64,000 nt of DNA from BOG-994 sp049514215 (GTDB lineage Bacteria > Pseudomonadota > Gammaproteobacteria > Burkholderiales > Burkholderiaceae_D). The translations under genes and the position numbers were made by a program. Within the stretch, counting starts at the first letter, position 1. Every line of letters starts with the position of its first letter. The notes under the pieces were generated by a model. The model made no database searches. It saw nothing but the letters and a program-made list of their open reading frames with translations, and was not told where the DNA came from. The DNA is taken from the NCBI GenBank assembly GCA_049514215.1, contig JBEKVI010000006.1, positions 62,001-126,000 on the forward strand, given 5' to 3'. Below are positions 49,522 through 58,283 of the stretch, one piece after another.

Positions 49522-50794
49522 GCTGCTGATCTCGGGGGGAAATCGTCTAAGCGGTGAGGTGAGGGTAAGCGGCGCAAAAAATGCCGCCCTTCCAATCCTG
49601 TGCGCGAGCCTGTTGACCCCGGGGCCGTTAACGCTGACCAACGTTCCCCGTTTGCGTGACGTCGCGACCATACTTAGGCTGCTGCGCCAGATGGGGGTCG
49701 AGGTCGAGCAGGGGCGCTCTGAGCTCACCATTAGCGCCCGCGAACTGACGCGGCTAGAAGCTCCTTACGACCTGGTCAAGACCATGCGCGCCTCGATCCT
49801 GGTGCTCGGCCCCCTGCTGGCCCGCTTTGGTGAGGCCCGTGTTTCACTGCCGGGGGGATGCGCGATCGGCGCTCGCCCCGTTGACCAGCACATCAAGGGC
49901 CTCGAGGCCATGGGTGCGTCGATCGAGATCGAGGCCGGCTATATCGTCGCTCGAGCGCGGCGCCTGCTCGGGGCGCGCATCGTGACCGACATGGTTACAG
50001 TGACCGGTACGGAAAACCTCATGATGGCTGCCGTACTGGCCCACGGTGAGACGGTCCTTGAGAACGCCGCCCGGGAACCCGAGGTGGTCGATCTCGCCGA
50101 GGTGCTGGTGGGCATGGGAGCGAAGATCTCGGGTGCGGGCTCGGATCGCATAGTCATTGAGGGAGTGGCGCAGCTGCATGGAACTCGGCATCGAATCATG
50201 CCGGACCGGATCGAGGCTGGGACTTTTCTGTGCGCGGTGGCCGCGACCGGCGGCGACGTCACCCTCGTGGATGCGCGCCCCTCAACGCTCGATGCGATGG
50301 TGACCAAGCTGCGGGCCGCCGGCGTTGGCATCGACTGCGGGTCCGACTCGGTGCGCGTTTGGGCTGAGAAGACGGAGGCGCGTGGGCGGCTAAAGCCGAT
50401 GAATATTCGTACCTCCGAATATCCGGCCTTTCCAACTGACATGCAAGCGCAGTTTATGGCCTTGAACTGCATCGCGGCCGGGACCAGCCGTGTGACAGAA
50501 ACGATCTTCGAGAACCGCTTCATGCATGTGGCCGAACTTAGCCGGCTGGGTGCCGACATCGAGATTGAGGGCAACACCGCAATCGTCAAAGGACGACCCA
50601 TTCTTTGTGGCGCGGCCGTCATGGCCACGGACCTGCGTGCCTCGGCAGGATTGGTCATCGGGGCCTTGATGGCTCAAGGTGAAACGACCATCGACCGGAT
50701 TTACCACTTGGACCGCGGCTACGAGAAAATGGAGGTCAAGCTCGCGCATCTGGGGGCGCAGATCGAGCGGCGCCCTGGGGAGGAGATCAGTTGA
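49514..50794 (+). CDS. murA: UDP-N-acetylglucosamine 1-carboxyvinyltransferase MurA
   Basis: First committed enzyme of peptidoglycan synthesis, adding enolpyruvate from PEP to UDP-GlcNAc; target of fosfomycin. The 426-residue protein has SGEVRVSGAKNAALPILCA, the catalytic cysteine loop LPGGCAIGARPVD (Cys116), and RTSEYPAFPTDMQAQFMAL near the C-terminus. The cysteine is present, so it should be fosfomycin sensitive in principle. The start is GTG. It overlaps hisG by four bases, joining it to the his operon. Confidence 0.97.
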   Translation: MDKLLISGGNRLSGEVRVSGAKNAALPILCASLLTPGPLTLTNVPRLRDVATILRLLRQMGVEVEQGRSELTISARELTRLEAPYDLVKTMRASILVLGPLLARFGEARVSLPGGCAIGARPVDQHIKGLEAMGASIEIEAGYIVARARRLLGARIVTDMVTVTGTENLMMAAVLAHGETVLENAAREPEVVDLAEVLVGMGAKISGAGSDRIVIEGVAQLHGTRHRIMPDRIEAGTFLCAVAATGGDVTLVDARPSTLDAMVTKLRAAGVGIDCGSDSVRVWAEKTEARGRLKPMNIRTSEYPAFPTDMQAQFMALNCIAAGTSRVTETIFENRFMHVAELSRLGADIEIEGNTAIVKGRPILCGAAVMATDLRASAGLVIGALMAQGETTIDRIYHLDRGYEKMEVKLAHLGAQIERRPGEEIS

Positions 50795-51453
50795 CAGCAC
50801 CTCTGACGCTGGCTCTCTCGAAAGGCCGGATTTTCACCGAGACCGTACCCCTTCTCGCGCGGGCCGGAATCGTGGTCGCCGAGGATCCCGAAGTCTCGCG
50901 TCGGCTGATCCTCGAGACCTCGCGAGCCGATTTGCGGATCATCATTGTTCGCGCGGCCGATGTACCCACCTACGTCCAGTACGGCGCGGCCGATATCGGT
51001 GTGGCCGGAAAGGATGTCCTGCTCGAGCACGGCACCGAGGGGCTGTACCAACCCATTGATTTGGGGATCGCGAAATGCCGCATGTCGGTCGCGGTACCGG
51101 AAGGATTCGGCTACCAAAACGCGGTGCGTCAAGGCGCTCGCCTGCGGGTAGCAACCAAATACCTGCGCACCGCGCGCGAGCACTTCGCGGCCAAAGGGGT
51201 CCACGTGGATCTGATCAAGCTCTACGGCTCCATGGAGCTCGCACCCCTGATCGGATTAGCGGATGCGATCGTGGATCTAGTCTCGAGTGGGCATACCCTG
51301 CGAGCCAATCATCTGGTCGAGGTCGAGCAGATTATGGCGATCTCTGCCAAGCTGATCGTCAATCAGGCGGCGCTCAAGCTCAAGCGAGCCGCGATCCAGC
51401 CGCTTCTGGAGATGTTTGCCGATGTCACGGCCCAGCAGGGAGTTGCGAAATGA
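50791..51453 (+). CDS. hisG: ATP phosphoribosyltransferase HisG (short form)
   Basis: First enzyme of histidine synthesis, joining PRPP and ATP. The 220-residue protein is the short form, which lacks the regulatory domain and normally needs HisZ, not found in this window. Conserved parts are LALSKGRIFTETVPLLARAGI, the VQYGAADIGVAGKDVLLEH block and the PRPP loop IVDLVSSGHTLRANHL. The start is TTG with a strong GGGGAGGAG site at 50777-50785. It overlaps murA and hisD by four bases each. Confidence 0.96.
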   Translation: MTAPLTLALSKGRIFTETVPLLARAGIVVAEDPEVSRRLILETSRADLRIIIVRAADVPTYVQYGAADIGVAGKDVLLEHGTEGLYQPIDLGIAKCRMSVAVPEGFGYQNAVRQGARLRVATKYLRTAREHFAAKGVHVDLIKLYGSMELAPLIGLADAIVDLVSSGHTLRANHLVEVEQIMAISAKLIVNQAALKLKRAAIQPLLEMFADVTAQQGVAK

Positions 51454-52766
51454 ATACAATCCGGCGTCTCGTCTCCAGTGCGCCCGATTTCTCGAGCGCT
51501 TTGGATGCGCTTCTACGCTATGACACGGATGACGATTCGGATGCCGACCAGGCGGCGGCCCGAATTTTGCGCGACGTCAAGGCGCGGGGCGACGTCGCGG
51601 TGCTGGAATACACGGAGCGCTTCGATCAGTTTCGGGCGGTGTCGGTTGCGGCCCTCGAAATCATGCCCGCCGAACTCGAGCGCGCCTTGCGAGAGCTACC
51701 CGAGGCGCAGCGCCGGGCATTGCGCACCGCCGCCGAGCGCATCACCGCTTACCACGAACACCAACGGGCCGCGTCCTGGCGGTACACGGAAGAAAGCGGA
51801 ACGGAACTCGGCCAGAAGATTACTGCTTTGGATCGGGTCGGGCTCTACGTTCCGGGAGGCAAAGCGGCCTACCCCTCGTCGCTGCTCATGAACGCGCTTC
51901 CGGCAAAGGTGGCGGGTGTGGGCGAGATCGTCCTCGTCACCCCGACTCCCCGTGGCGAACGCAATCCCCTTGTTCTCGCCGCCGCCGCCATCGCCGGGGT
52001 GGGTCGGGTCTTTGCCATTGGCGGAGCCCAAGCCGTGGGCGCTTTGGCCTACGGTACGCAGACGGTCCCAGCAGTCGACAAAATCGTGGGCCCGGGCAAC
52101 GCCTACGTAGCGGCTGCCAAGCGAAGGGTCTTTGGAGTCGTTGGGATCGACATGATTGCGGGACCCTCGGAAATCCTCGTGATCGCCGACGGATCGGCCC
52201 CGCCCGATTGGGTCGCGATGGATCTGTTTTCGCAGGCGGAGCACGACGAGGCCGCCCAGGCCATTCTGCTGTGCCCGGACCGGCGCTACCTCGATGCCGT
52301 CGAGAAGGCGCTCGAAGCTCTCTTGCCGGAGCTCCCGCGCGCTGCGATTATCCAGGTCTCGCTAACGAACCGGTGCGCCTTGATCGAGGTGGCCGATCTC
52401 AAGGAAGCGTGCGATCTGTCGAACCGCATCGCTCCGGAACATTTGGAGCTTTCCGTACGCGATCCCGAGGGTCTGCTCGCCCATATCCGACACGCAGGTG
52501 CGATCTTTATGGGTCCTTACAGTTCAGAGTCTCTCGGAGACTATTGCGCCGGACCGAATCACGTTTTGCCCACGGCCCGCACGGCGCGCTTCTCATCGCC
52601 TCTGGGTGTCTACGACTTTCAGAAGCGCTCGAGCATCATCAAGGTCAGTCGGGCCGGTGCAAGCGTGCTGGGCCGTGTGGCAAAGGAGCTGGCGTTAGGC
52701 GAGGGTCTTGAGGCTCATGCGCGTTCAGCCGAACTGCGCATCGAACCGGGCGAGTCAACGCGATGA
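51450..52766 (+). CDS. hisD: Histidinol dehydrogenase HisD
   Basis: Last enzyme of histidine synthesis, oxidising histidinol to histidine with two NAD. The 438-residue protein has GLYVPGGKAAYPSSLLMNA, FAIGGAQAVGALAYGT, VDKIVGPGNAYVAAAKRRVFG and the zinc/catalytic EHDE-type motif (FSQAEHDEAA), plus SVGDYCAGPNH-like (SESLGDYCAGPNHVLPT). All blocks are present. The ATG at 51450 overlaps the hisG stop; the frame upstream of it is not coding. Confidence 0.97.
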   Translation: MNTIRRLVSSAPDFSSALDALLRYDTDDDSDADQAAARILRDVKARGDVAVLEYTERFDQFRAVSVAALEIMPAELERALRELPEAQRRALRTAAERITAYHEHQRAASWRYTEESGTELGQKITALDRVGLYVPGGKAAYPSSLLMNALPAKVAGVGEIVLVTPTPRGERNPLVLAAAAIAGVGRVFAIGGAQAVGALAYGTQTVPAVDKIVGPGNAYVAAAKRRVFGVVGIDMIAGPSEILVIADGSAPPDWVAMDLFSQAEHDEAAQAILLCPDRRYLDAVEKALEALLPELPRAAIIQVSLTNRCALIEVADLKEACDLSNRIAPEHLELSVRDPEGLLAHIRHAGAIFMGPYSSESLGDYCAGPNHVLPTARTARFSSPLGVYDFQKRSSIIKVSRAGASVLGRVAKELALGEGLEAHARSAELRIEPGESTR

Positions 52767-53896
52767 AGGAGCCACCACGCACAATGGCGCTCGCGCAGCG
52801 CGTGGCCTCGGTCCTGCGCGAAGACGTGCTGACCATGCAGGCGTATCCCGTGGCGCAGTCAGAGGGGTTCGTCAAGCTTGATCTGATGGAGAATCCATTT
52901 ACCCTACCGCAGGCCATCAGGGCGGAACTGGGCCAGCGCATGGCCGAACTCGCCGTGAATCGTTATCCCGCGCCGCGGCCGCCGGGCCTGTTGGGGGCGA
53001 TCCGCAAGGCCATGGCGGTTCCGGATTCCGCGGAGATTCTGTTGGGTAACGGTTCGGACGAGCTCATCAACATCCTGGCCATGGGGTGCGCGAAACCAGG
53101 TGCGAAGATTCTGTCGCTGGCGCCTAGCTTCGTCATGTACGAGTTCTCGGCGCGCCTCGCGCAGATCGGATTTGTCAGTGTTCCCTTGCGGCCGGACTTC
53201 TCGCTCGATCTCGACGCGACCCTGAGTGCGATCGCGCAACATCGCCCCGCGTTGATCTATCTCTCATATCCGAACAATCCCACGGGAACCCTATATCCGC
53301 GTGCTGCCGTCGAGGCAATCCTGGCCGCAGCGCCTGGGCTTGTCATCGTCGATGAAGCCTACCAGCCGTTCGCTTTGGACACCTTCATGCCCTTGGCCGG
53401 ATCCGTCGACCAACTGCTGGTCATGCGGACTCTTTCCAAGAGCGGGTTGGCCGGAGCGCGCCTCGGATATGTCGTCGGCAAGCCCGAGTGGATCGAGCAG
53501 TTTGACAAGCTGCGCCCTCCGTTTAACGTCAATGTCTTCACCCAGTGTTATTCGGAGCTGGTGCTCGAGCGACTCGAGATTCTCGATGAGCAGGCAAAGC
53601 TGCTGCGCGCTGAGCGCACCCGGCTTGCCGCCGAGCTGGCTGCCCGGGCTGGCATCACTGTGTTCCCTTCGGCGGCCAATTTCATCCTTTTTCGGATCGA
53701 CAGCGACGACCCAGAGACAGCCACGAGGGTATTCGAGGGACTTAAGGCGCGAAAGGTGCTCATCAAGAATCTCTCTCGCGCCCATCCGTTGCTCGCCAAC
53801 TGCTTGCGTGTTACCGTGTCCTACCCCGAGGAAAACGCCGCATTTCTTGCGGCCTTGGGGGCCAGCCTGGATGCCAGTCCGGGGGGCCCCGTCTAG
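52763..53896 (+). CDS. hisC: Histidinol-phosphate aminotransferase HisC
   Basis: PLP enzyme that aminates imidazole-acetol phosphate. The 377-residue protein has the family N-terminal KLDLMENPFTLP, the cofactor region LLGNGSDELINILA, the aspartate/tyrosine block LVIVDEAYQPF, the PLP lysine in TLSKSGLAGARLGYV, and FNVN. It overlaps hisD by four bases and is followed by hisB after six. Confidence 0.96.
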   Translation: MKEPPRTMALAQRVASVLREDVLTMQAYPVAQSEGFVKLDLMENPFTLPQAIRAELGQRMAELAVNRYPAPRPPGLLGAIRKAMAVPDSAEILLGNGSDELINILAMGCAKPGAKILSLAPSFVMYEFSARLAQIGFVSVPLRPDFSLDLDATLSAIAQHRPALIYLSYPNNPTGTLYPRAAVEAILAAAPGLVIVDEAYQPFALDTFMPLAGSVDQLLVMRTLSKSGLAGARLGYVVGKPEWIEQFDKLRPPFNVNVFTQCYSELVLERLEILDEQAKLLRAERTRLAAELAARAGITVFPSAANFILFRIDSDDPETATRVFEGLKARKVLIKNLSRAHPLLANCLRVTVSYPEENAAFLAALGASLDASPGGPV

Positions 53897-53902
53897 CCCA
53901 TC

Positions 53903-54490
53903 ATGAGAATCGGCGACGTTACGCGCAATACCGCTGAAACCAGGATCCGTGTCTCCGTCAATCTGGATGGAACCGGACAGGCCGTTCTCGCAACGGGCGT
54001 CCCATTTCTTGATCACATGCTCGACCAAGTCGCGCGCCACGGTCTCGTCGACCTGGAGATTGCCGCAGACGGCGACCTGCACATCGACGCGCACCATACC
54101 GTCGAAGACATCGGAATCACTCTGGGCCAGGCGGTGAACCGAGCGATCGGTGCGAAGGCGGGGATTCGGCGCTACGGCCACGCCTACGTGCCCCTGGATG
54201 AGGCGCTTTCTCGAGTCGTCATCGATTTCTCGGGGCGGCCGGGTCTGGATTTTCATGTCGACTGGAAACGCGCGATGATTGGACAGTTCGACGTCGATCT
54301 GGCGCACGAGTTTTTCCAGGGGTTTGTGAATCACGCGCTCGTCACGTTGCATGTTGATAACCTGCGCGGAGAAAACGCTCACCACCAATGCGAAACCGTG
54401 TTCAAGGCGTTTGGGCGGGCCTTGCGAATGGCGATCGAACTCGACCCGCGCATGGCGGGCGTGGTGCCCTCCACCAAGGGAATTCTTTGA
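53903..54490 (+). CDS. hisB: Imidazoleglycerol-phosphate dehydratase HisB
   Basis: Manganese-dependent dehydratase, sixth step of the pathway. The 195-residue protein is monofunctional (no histidinol phosphatase domain as in E. coli HisB). It has the histidine-rich metal motifs GVPFLDHMLDQVARHG, DLHIDAHHTVEDIGI and LRGENAHHQCETVFKAFGRAL. The phosphatase step must be done by an enzyme encoded elsewhere. It follows hisC by six bases. Confidence 0.97.
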   Translation: MRIGDVTRNTAETRIRVSVNLDGTGQAVLATGVPFLDHMLDQVARHGLVDLEIAADGDLHIDAHHTVEDIGITLGQAVNRAIGAKAGIRRYGHAYVPLDEALSRVVIDFSGRPGLDFHVDWKRAMIGQFDVDLAHEFFQGFVNHALVTLHVDNLRGENAHHQCETVFKAFGRALRMAIELDPRMAGVVPSTKGIL

Positions 54491-54520
54491 ATCCGGCCCT
54501 CTAGGCCCTTCTTATTTCGC

Positions 54521-55168
54521 ATGACTCGCATCGCAATCGTCGACTACGGCATGGGGAATCTCCGCTCCGTGTTCCAGGCTTTGCGCCACGCGGCCCCGCA
54601 AGCCCAGGTGGAGGTCACGAGTCTCGAATCGGCCATACGAGCGGCCGATCGGATCGTTTTGCCGGGGCAGGGGGCTATGCCGGCCTGTATGGCGACCCTG
54701 GCCGCCTCCGGGCTCACCGAGGCCGTTTTGGAGGCAGCCCGTTCCAAACCCCTCTTAGGCGTTTGTCTTGGCGAGCAGATGCTGTGCGACCTCAGTGACG
54801 AGGGCCCCACACGCGGGTTGGGCCTTATTCCCGGACGATGCATTCGATTTGACGGCCAGAGTACGCACTCGGGCTCACCTCGCCTGAAGATTCCGCATAT
54901 GGGCTGGAACCGTGTGCGCCAGTCACGCGTTAAGGAAAAGGCGCATCCCCTCTGGGCGAATATTCCGGACCAGACCTGGTTTTACTTCGTCCACAGTTAC
55001 TATGTGCAAACGCTCGACCCGGCCCACTCGGTTGGGGTCACCGAGTATGGCGAACCCTTTACCTGTGCCATCGCACGCGATAATATTTTTGCTACGCAAT
55101 TTCACCCGGAGAAAAGCGCTGCCCTGGGCCTTCGGCTCTATCGGAACTTTGTCGAGTGGCATCCCTGA
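54521..55168 (+). CDS. hisH: Imidazole glycerol phosphate synthase, glutaminase subunit HisH
   Basis: Class I glutamine amidotransferase that supplies ammonia to HisF. The 215-residue protein has IAIVDYGMGNLRSVFQAL, the oxyanion region LPGQGAMP, the catalytic cysteine in LLGVCLGEQML and the His/Glu pair in FATQFHPEKS. All catalytic residues are present. It lies 30 bases after hisB and 57 bases before hisA. Confidence 0.96.
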   Translation: MTRIAIVDYGMGNLRSVFQALRHAAPQAQVEVTSLESAIRAADRIVLPGQGAMPACMATLAASGLTEAVLEAARSKPLLGVCLGEQMLCDLSDEGPTRGLGLIPGRCIRFDGQSTHSGSPRLKIPHMGWNRVRQSRVKEKAHPLWANIPDQTWFYFVHSYYVQTLDPAHSVGVTEYGEPFTCAIARDNIFATQFHPEKSAALGLRLYRNFVEWHP

Positions 55169-55225
55169 CATCCGAGCGCATGGCGTAATCTCCCCAAGGT
55201 TCTTCCCCTCCCGACCCCTTTATCC

Positions 55226-55864
55226 ATGCTATTGATCCCGGCGATCGATCTGAAGGACGGACATTGCGTCCGCTTGCGGCAGGGAGATATGAATGACGCG
55301 ACCCTGTTTTCAGAGGATCCGGCAGCCATGGCGCGTCACTGGGTCGCCCAAGGGGCACGTCGGCTCCACCTCGTCGATCTGAACGGAGCCGTGCGCGTTT
55401 TGGATGACGGACTGGCCTACGTGATCATCGGCACGGCGGCGGTCAAGAATCCGGGCTTTCTTCACGATGCCTGCGGCGCGTTTCCTGGACAGATCATCGT
55501 CGGCCTGGACGCGAAAGACGGCAAGGTGGCGACCGACGGCTGGTCGAAGATGACGCGCCACGAGGTCATCGATCTAGCTCGCAAGTTCGAAGATTACGGT
55601 GTCGAAGCATTGATTTACACGGACATCGGACGGGACGGCATGCTCTCGGGCATCAACATCGCGGCCACCGTGAAGCTGGCCCAGTCGGTGACAATCCCCA
55701 TCATCGCCAGTGGTGGTCTGGCCAGGATCGAAGACGTTGAGGCCCTCTGCGCGATAGAGGACGAAGGCGTCAATGGGGTAATCTGTGGTCGTGCCATCTA
55801 CACTGGTGATCTGGATTTCAAATCTGCCCAGGCAAAAGCCGACGCGCTGAGCCCGGAAGAATGA
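55226..55864 (+). CDS. hisA: HisA isomerase with an internal deletion of about 35 residues
   Basis: HisA converts ProFAR to PRFAR. The N-terminus (MLLIPAIDLKDGHCVRLRQG) and C-terminus (ASGGLARIEDVEAL, GVICGRAIYTG) are typical, and the catalytic positions (Asp8 in PAIDLKDG, GLDAKDGKVAT, IYTDIGRDGM) are present. The protein is 212 residues instead of about 245-250. After strand 2 (HLVDLNGA) it jumps to VRVLDDGLAYVIIGTAAV, so helix 2, strand 3 with the conserved PVQLGGGIR phosphate loop and part of helix 3 are missing. The frame stays open. Either a seven-bladed variant, a damaged enzyme or an assembly error. hisF and hisH look normal. Confidence 0.9.
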   Translation: MLLIPAIDLKDGHCVRLRQGDMNDATLFSEDPAAMARHWVAQGARRLHLVDLNGAVRVLDDGLAYVIIGTAAVKNPGFLHDACGAFPGQIIVGLDAKDGKVATDGWSKMTRHEVIDLARKFEDYGVEALIYTDIGRDGMLSGINIAATVKLAQSVTIPIIASGGLARIEDVEALCAIEDEGVNGVICGRAIYTGDLDFKSAQAKADALSPEE

Positions 55865-55977
55865 ACGAGGCGATCTGAAATTCCGGATTTGGCGCGATAC
55901 CAAACCCGAGTTGATTCGACCGGCCGGCCGTTCGGATCCGAAGGCTGGAGCGATTCGGAGACCCTGACGACTTAAAT

Positions 55978-56739
55978 ATGCTAGCCAAGCGAATCATTCC
56001 CTGTCTTGATGTCACCGCCGGCCGAGTGGTGAAAGGCGTCAATTTCGTGGCCCTGAGGGACGCTGGGGATCCCGTGGCGATCGCCCGCGGCTACGATGCG
56101 GCTGGCGCCGACGAACTGGCCTTTCTCGATATCACGGCCAGCTCCGACGATCGCGATCTCATTCTCCCGGTTATCGAAGCCGTTGCAGATCAGGTCTTCA
56201 TACCCCTGACGGTCGGTGGAGGGGTGAGGTCGGTGAGCGACGTTCGACGTCTTCTGAACTCGGGTGCCGATAAGGTCAGCATGAACTCCAGCGCCGTCGC
56301 AGATCCCCGGCTCGTGGCTTCGGCTTCGGATCGGTTCGGGGCCCAGTGCATCGTCGTGGCCGTTGACGCAAAGGCAGAGCCCGATGGTCGCTGGCAGGTC
56401 TACACGCATGGCGGGCGGCGCGCGACCGGGCTCGATGCCGTCGAGTGGGCGGTTCGGGCGGCCCAATTGGGTGCCGGAGAAATTCTTCTGACCAGCATGG
56501 ACCGCGATGGCACCGGGATCGGCTTCGATCTCGAGCTCACTCGCGCGGTGGCAGACGCGGTATCGGTCCCGCTTATCGCCAGCGGCGGGGTGGGTTCCCT
56601 CGCCCATCTGGCGGAAGGCGTTGTCAAAGGGGGCGCCGATGCCGTGCTTGCCGCGAGCATCTTCCATTTCGGCACCTTTAGCATTGGGCAGGCGAAGGCT
56701 TATATGGCGGACCAGGGCATCCCGATGCGAATCGAATAA
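55978..56739 (+). CDS. hisF: Imidazole glycerol phosphate synthase, cyclase subunit HisF
   Basis: TIM-barrel synthase that uses ammonia from HisH to make imidazole glycerol phosphate and AICAR. The 253-residue protein has IIPCLDVTAGRVVKGVNF, the phosphate motifs LTVGGGVRSVSDVRRLL and IASGGVGSLAHLAEG, and ILLTSMDRDGTGIGFDL with the catalytic aspartate. It is full length, unlike hisA. It lies 113 bp after hisA, the widest gap in the operon. Confidence 0.97.
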   Translation: MLAKRIIPCLDVTAGRVVKGVNFVALRDAGDPVAIARGYDAAGADELAFLDITASSDDRDLILPVIEAVADQVFIPLTVGGGVRSVSDVRRLLNSGADKVSMNSSAVADPRLVASASDRFGAQCIVVAVDAKAEPDGRWQVYTHGGRRATGLDAVEWAVRAAQLGAGEILLTSMDRDGTGIGFDLELTRAVADAVSVPLIASGGVGSLAHLAEGVVKGGADAVLAASIFHFGTFSIGQAKAYMADQGIPMRIE

Positions 56740-56749
56740 GAGAATATTC

Positions 56750-57160
56750 ATGGCAGAATCTTCGCAATGGTTGGACCAGGTAAGCTGGGATGCAAACGGA
56801 CTCGTATCAGTCATCGTTCAAGAGCGGGCCTCGGGCGACGTGCTGATGTTCGCCCACATGAATCGCGAAGCGCTGCTGGCGACTCTGGAGCAGGGCGAGG
56901 CGGTGTTTTGGAGCCGTTCGCGCAAGCGTCTGTGGCATAAGGGAGAGCAATCGGGACACATCCAGAAAGTGGTGGAAATTAGACTCGATTGCGATGCCGA
57001 TGCCCTTTTGCTCTCGGTCGAGCAAGTCGCGGGAATCGCCTGTCATACCGGACGCCACAGCTGCTTTTTTCGACGGCTTGAGGCTTCGGCCGCAGTCCAG
57101 CCGGTGTGGAAGGAAGTCGAGCCCGTGCTGGTCGATCCGGTAACCTTATATTCCAAATGA
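56750..57160 (+). CDS. hisI: Phosphoribosyl-AMP cyclohydrolase HisI
   Basis: Opens the adenine ring of phosphoribosyl-AMP, third step of the pathway. The 136-residue protein has VLMFAHMNREALLATLEQGEA, FWSRSRKRLWHKGEQSGH and the zinc-binding CDAD and ACHTGRHSCFF regions. It is separate from hisE, not fused. The ATG at 56750 gives the family N-terminus. It overlaps hisE by four bases (ATGA). Confidence 0.96.
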   Translation: MAESSQWLDQVSWDANGLVSVIVQERASGDVLMFAHMNREALLATLEQGEAVFWSRSRKRLWHKGEQSGHIQKVVEIRLDCDADALLLSVEQVAGIACHTGRHSCFFRRLEASAAVQPVWKEVEPVLVDPVTLYSK

Positions 57161-57510
57161 GTGACTTACTGGCACGACTGACCGCCGTCATCGAAGCCCG
57201 ACGTGCGGCCGATCCCGAGAAATCCTACGTGGCGCGGCTCTTTGCCAAAGGCGAGGATGCCATCTTGAAGAAGATCGGGGAGGAAGCGACCGAGACCGTC
57301 ATGGCGGCCAAAGACGGTCACCCGGATCGGATCGTCGCCGAGACGGCCGATTTGTGGTTTCATTCGATGGTCCTTCTGGCGCTGCACGGCCTGTCGGCCG
57401 AAGACGTACTAAAAGAACTGGCGCGCCGGGAGGGTCTGTCGGGTTTGGACGAGATGGCGCTGCGCAAAGTCAGGCAACGGGAACTCGATCCTGGGGGGAA
57501 CTGTGATTAA
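57157..57510 (+). CDS. hisE: Phosphoribosyl-ATP pyrophosphatase HisE
   Basis: Hydrolyses phosphoribosyl-ATP, second step of the pathway, by a MazG-like helical fold. The 117-residue protein has SYVARLFAKGEDAILKKIGEE, ATETVMAAKDG and VAETADLWFHSMVLLA, the metal-binding helices. The ATG at 57157 overlaps the hisI stop. It overlaps the HIT gene by eight bases. Confidence 0.96.
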   Translation: MSDLLARLTAVIEARRAADPEKSYVARLFAKGEDAILKKIGEEATETVMAAKDGHPDRIVAETADLWFHSMVLLALHGLSAEDVLKELARREGLSGLDEMALRKVRQRELDPGGNCD

Positions 57511-57865
57511 CGAGTGTATCTTCTGTCAGATCGTCAAGGGTCAGATTCCGGCAAAGCTGGTCTACGAGGACGAAGACGTTGTCGTTTTTCCGGACATCCG
57601 GCCGGCGGCACCGATCCACCTCCTCATCGTACCCAAGCTCCATATCGAGACCCTCGCGGACTGCGAAACCCAACATCACCCTCTGTTGGGTAAAATGTTG
57701 GGTCTAGCGCCCCGACTGGCCCGGGAACACGGAGTTGGCTTTGAGGGCAAGGACGAGGCTGGCGGATTCAAGACGCTGGTCAATACCGGTCCCGGCGGCG
57801 GCCAAGAGGTCTATCATCTGCACATTCACGTGCTGGGCGGCCCAAAGCCCTGGAAACCGCGCTAA
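57503..57865 (+). CDS. HIT-family hydrolase (HinT-like)
   Basis: Nucleotide phosphoramidase-type protein of 120 residues. It has CIFCQIVKGQIPAKLVYEDE at the start and the histidine triad HLHIHVLGG at the end. HinT-like proteins hydrolyse AMP-lysine-type phosphoramidates. The start is GTG and overlaps hisE by eight bases. A HIT gene between hisE and tatA is common in betaproteobacteria. Confidence 0.94.
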   Translation: MINECIFCQIVKGQIPAKLVYEDEDVVVFPDIRPAAPIHLLIVPKLHIETLADCETQHHPLLGKMLGLAPRLAREHGVGFEGKDEAGGFKTLVNTGPGGGQEVYHLHIHVLGGPKPWKPR

Positions 57866-57946
57866 TCGCGAAGCCCGGCGAACGGGCGACTGGGATGTAA
57901 TTCGGGGTAACTTGCAGGCGGGGCGCGTCCCGCGGGAGATTCAAAA

Positions 57947-58168
57947 ATGGGTAGCTTTAGCATCTGGCACTGGTTGATCGTCCTGGCGATCGTGCTTTTG
58001 GTCTTCGGAACGAAAAAATTGCGGAATATTGGGGAGGACTTGGGTGGCGCAGTGAAGGGATTCAAGGAAGGCATGAAGGACCCCGATCAGACTTCGACGG
58101 AGGAGCCCCCTCGCGTTGCGGATAAAACAACGATTGATGTCGAAGCCAAAGAAAAGAACCACGTATAG
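57947..58168 (+). CDS. tatA: Sec-independent translocase subunit TatA
   Basis: Pore-forming subunit of the twin-arginine translocase. The 73-residue protein has one N-terminal membrane helix (HWLIVLAIVLLVFGTKKL), the conserved FGTKKLRNIGEDLGGAVKGFK hinge/amphipathic region and a charged tail. It begins the tatA-tatB-tatC set, 81 bp after the HIT gene. Confidence 0.96.
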   Translation: MGSFSIWHWLIVLAIVLLVFGTKKLRNIGEDLGGAVKGFKEGMKDPDQTSTEEPPRVADKTTIDVEAKEKNHV

Positions 58169-58283
58169 GCCCAAACGCCAGGGCGAGTCTCTCCAGTTCT
58201 CGCGGATATCCATTCGATGCGCGGCGCCTGAAGCCGCAGCGCCTGTGCGGCCGTAGACGCCGCTTAACTGTCCGCTGATCCTC

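Noticed and set aside
55981..56814. 277-codon frame antisense to hisF
   Set aside because: Mirrors the codon pattern of hisF and has no domain of its own.
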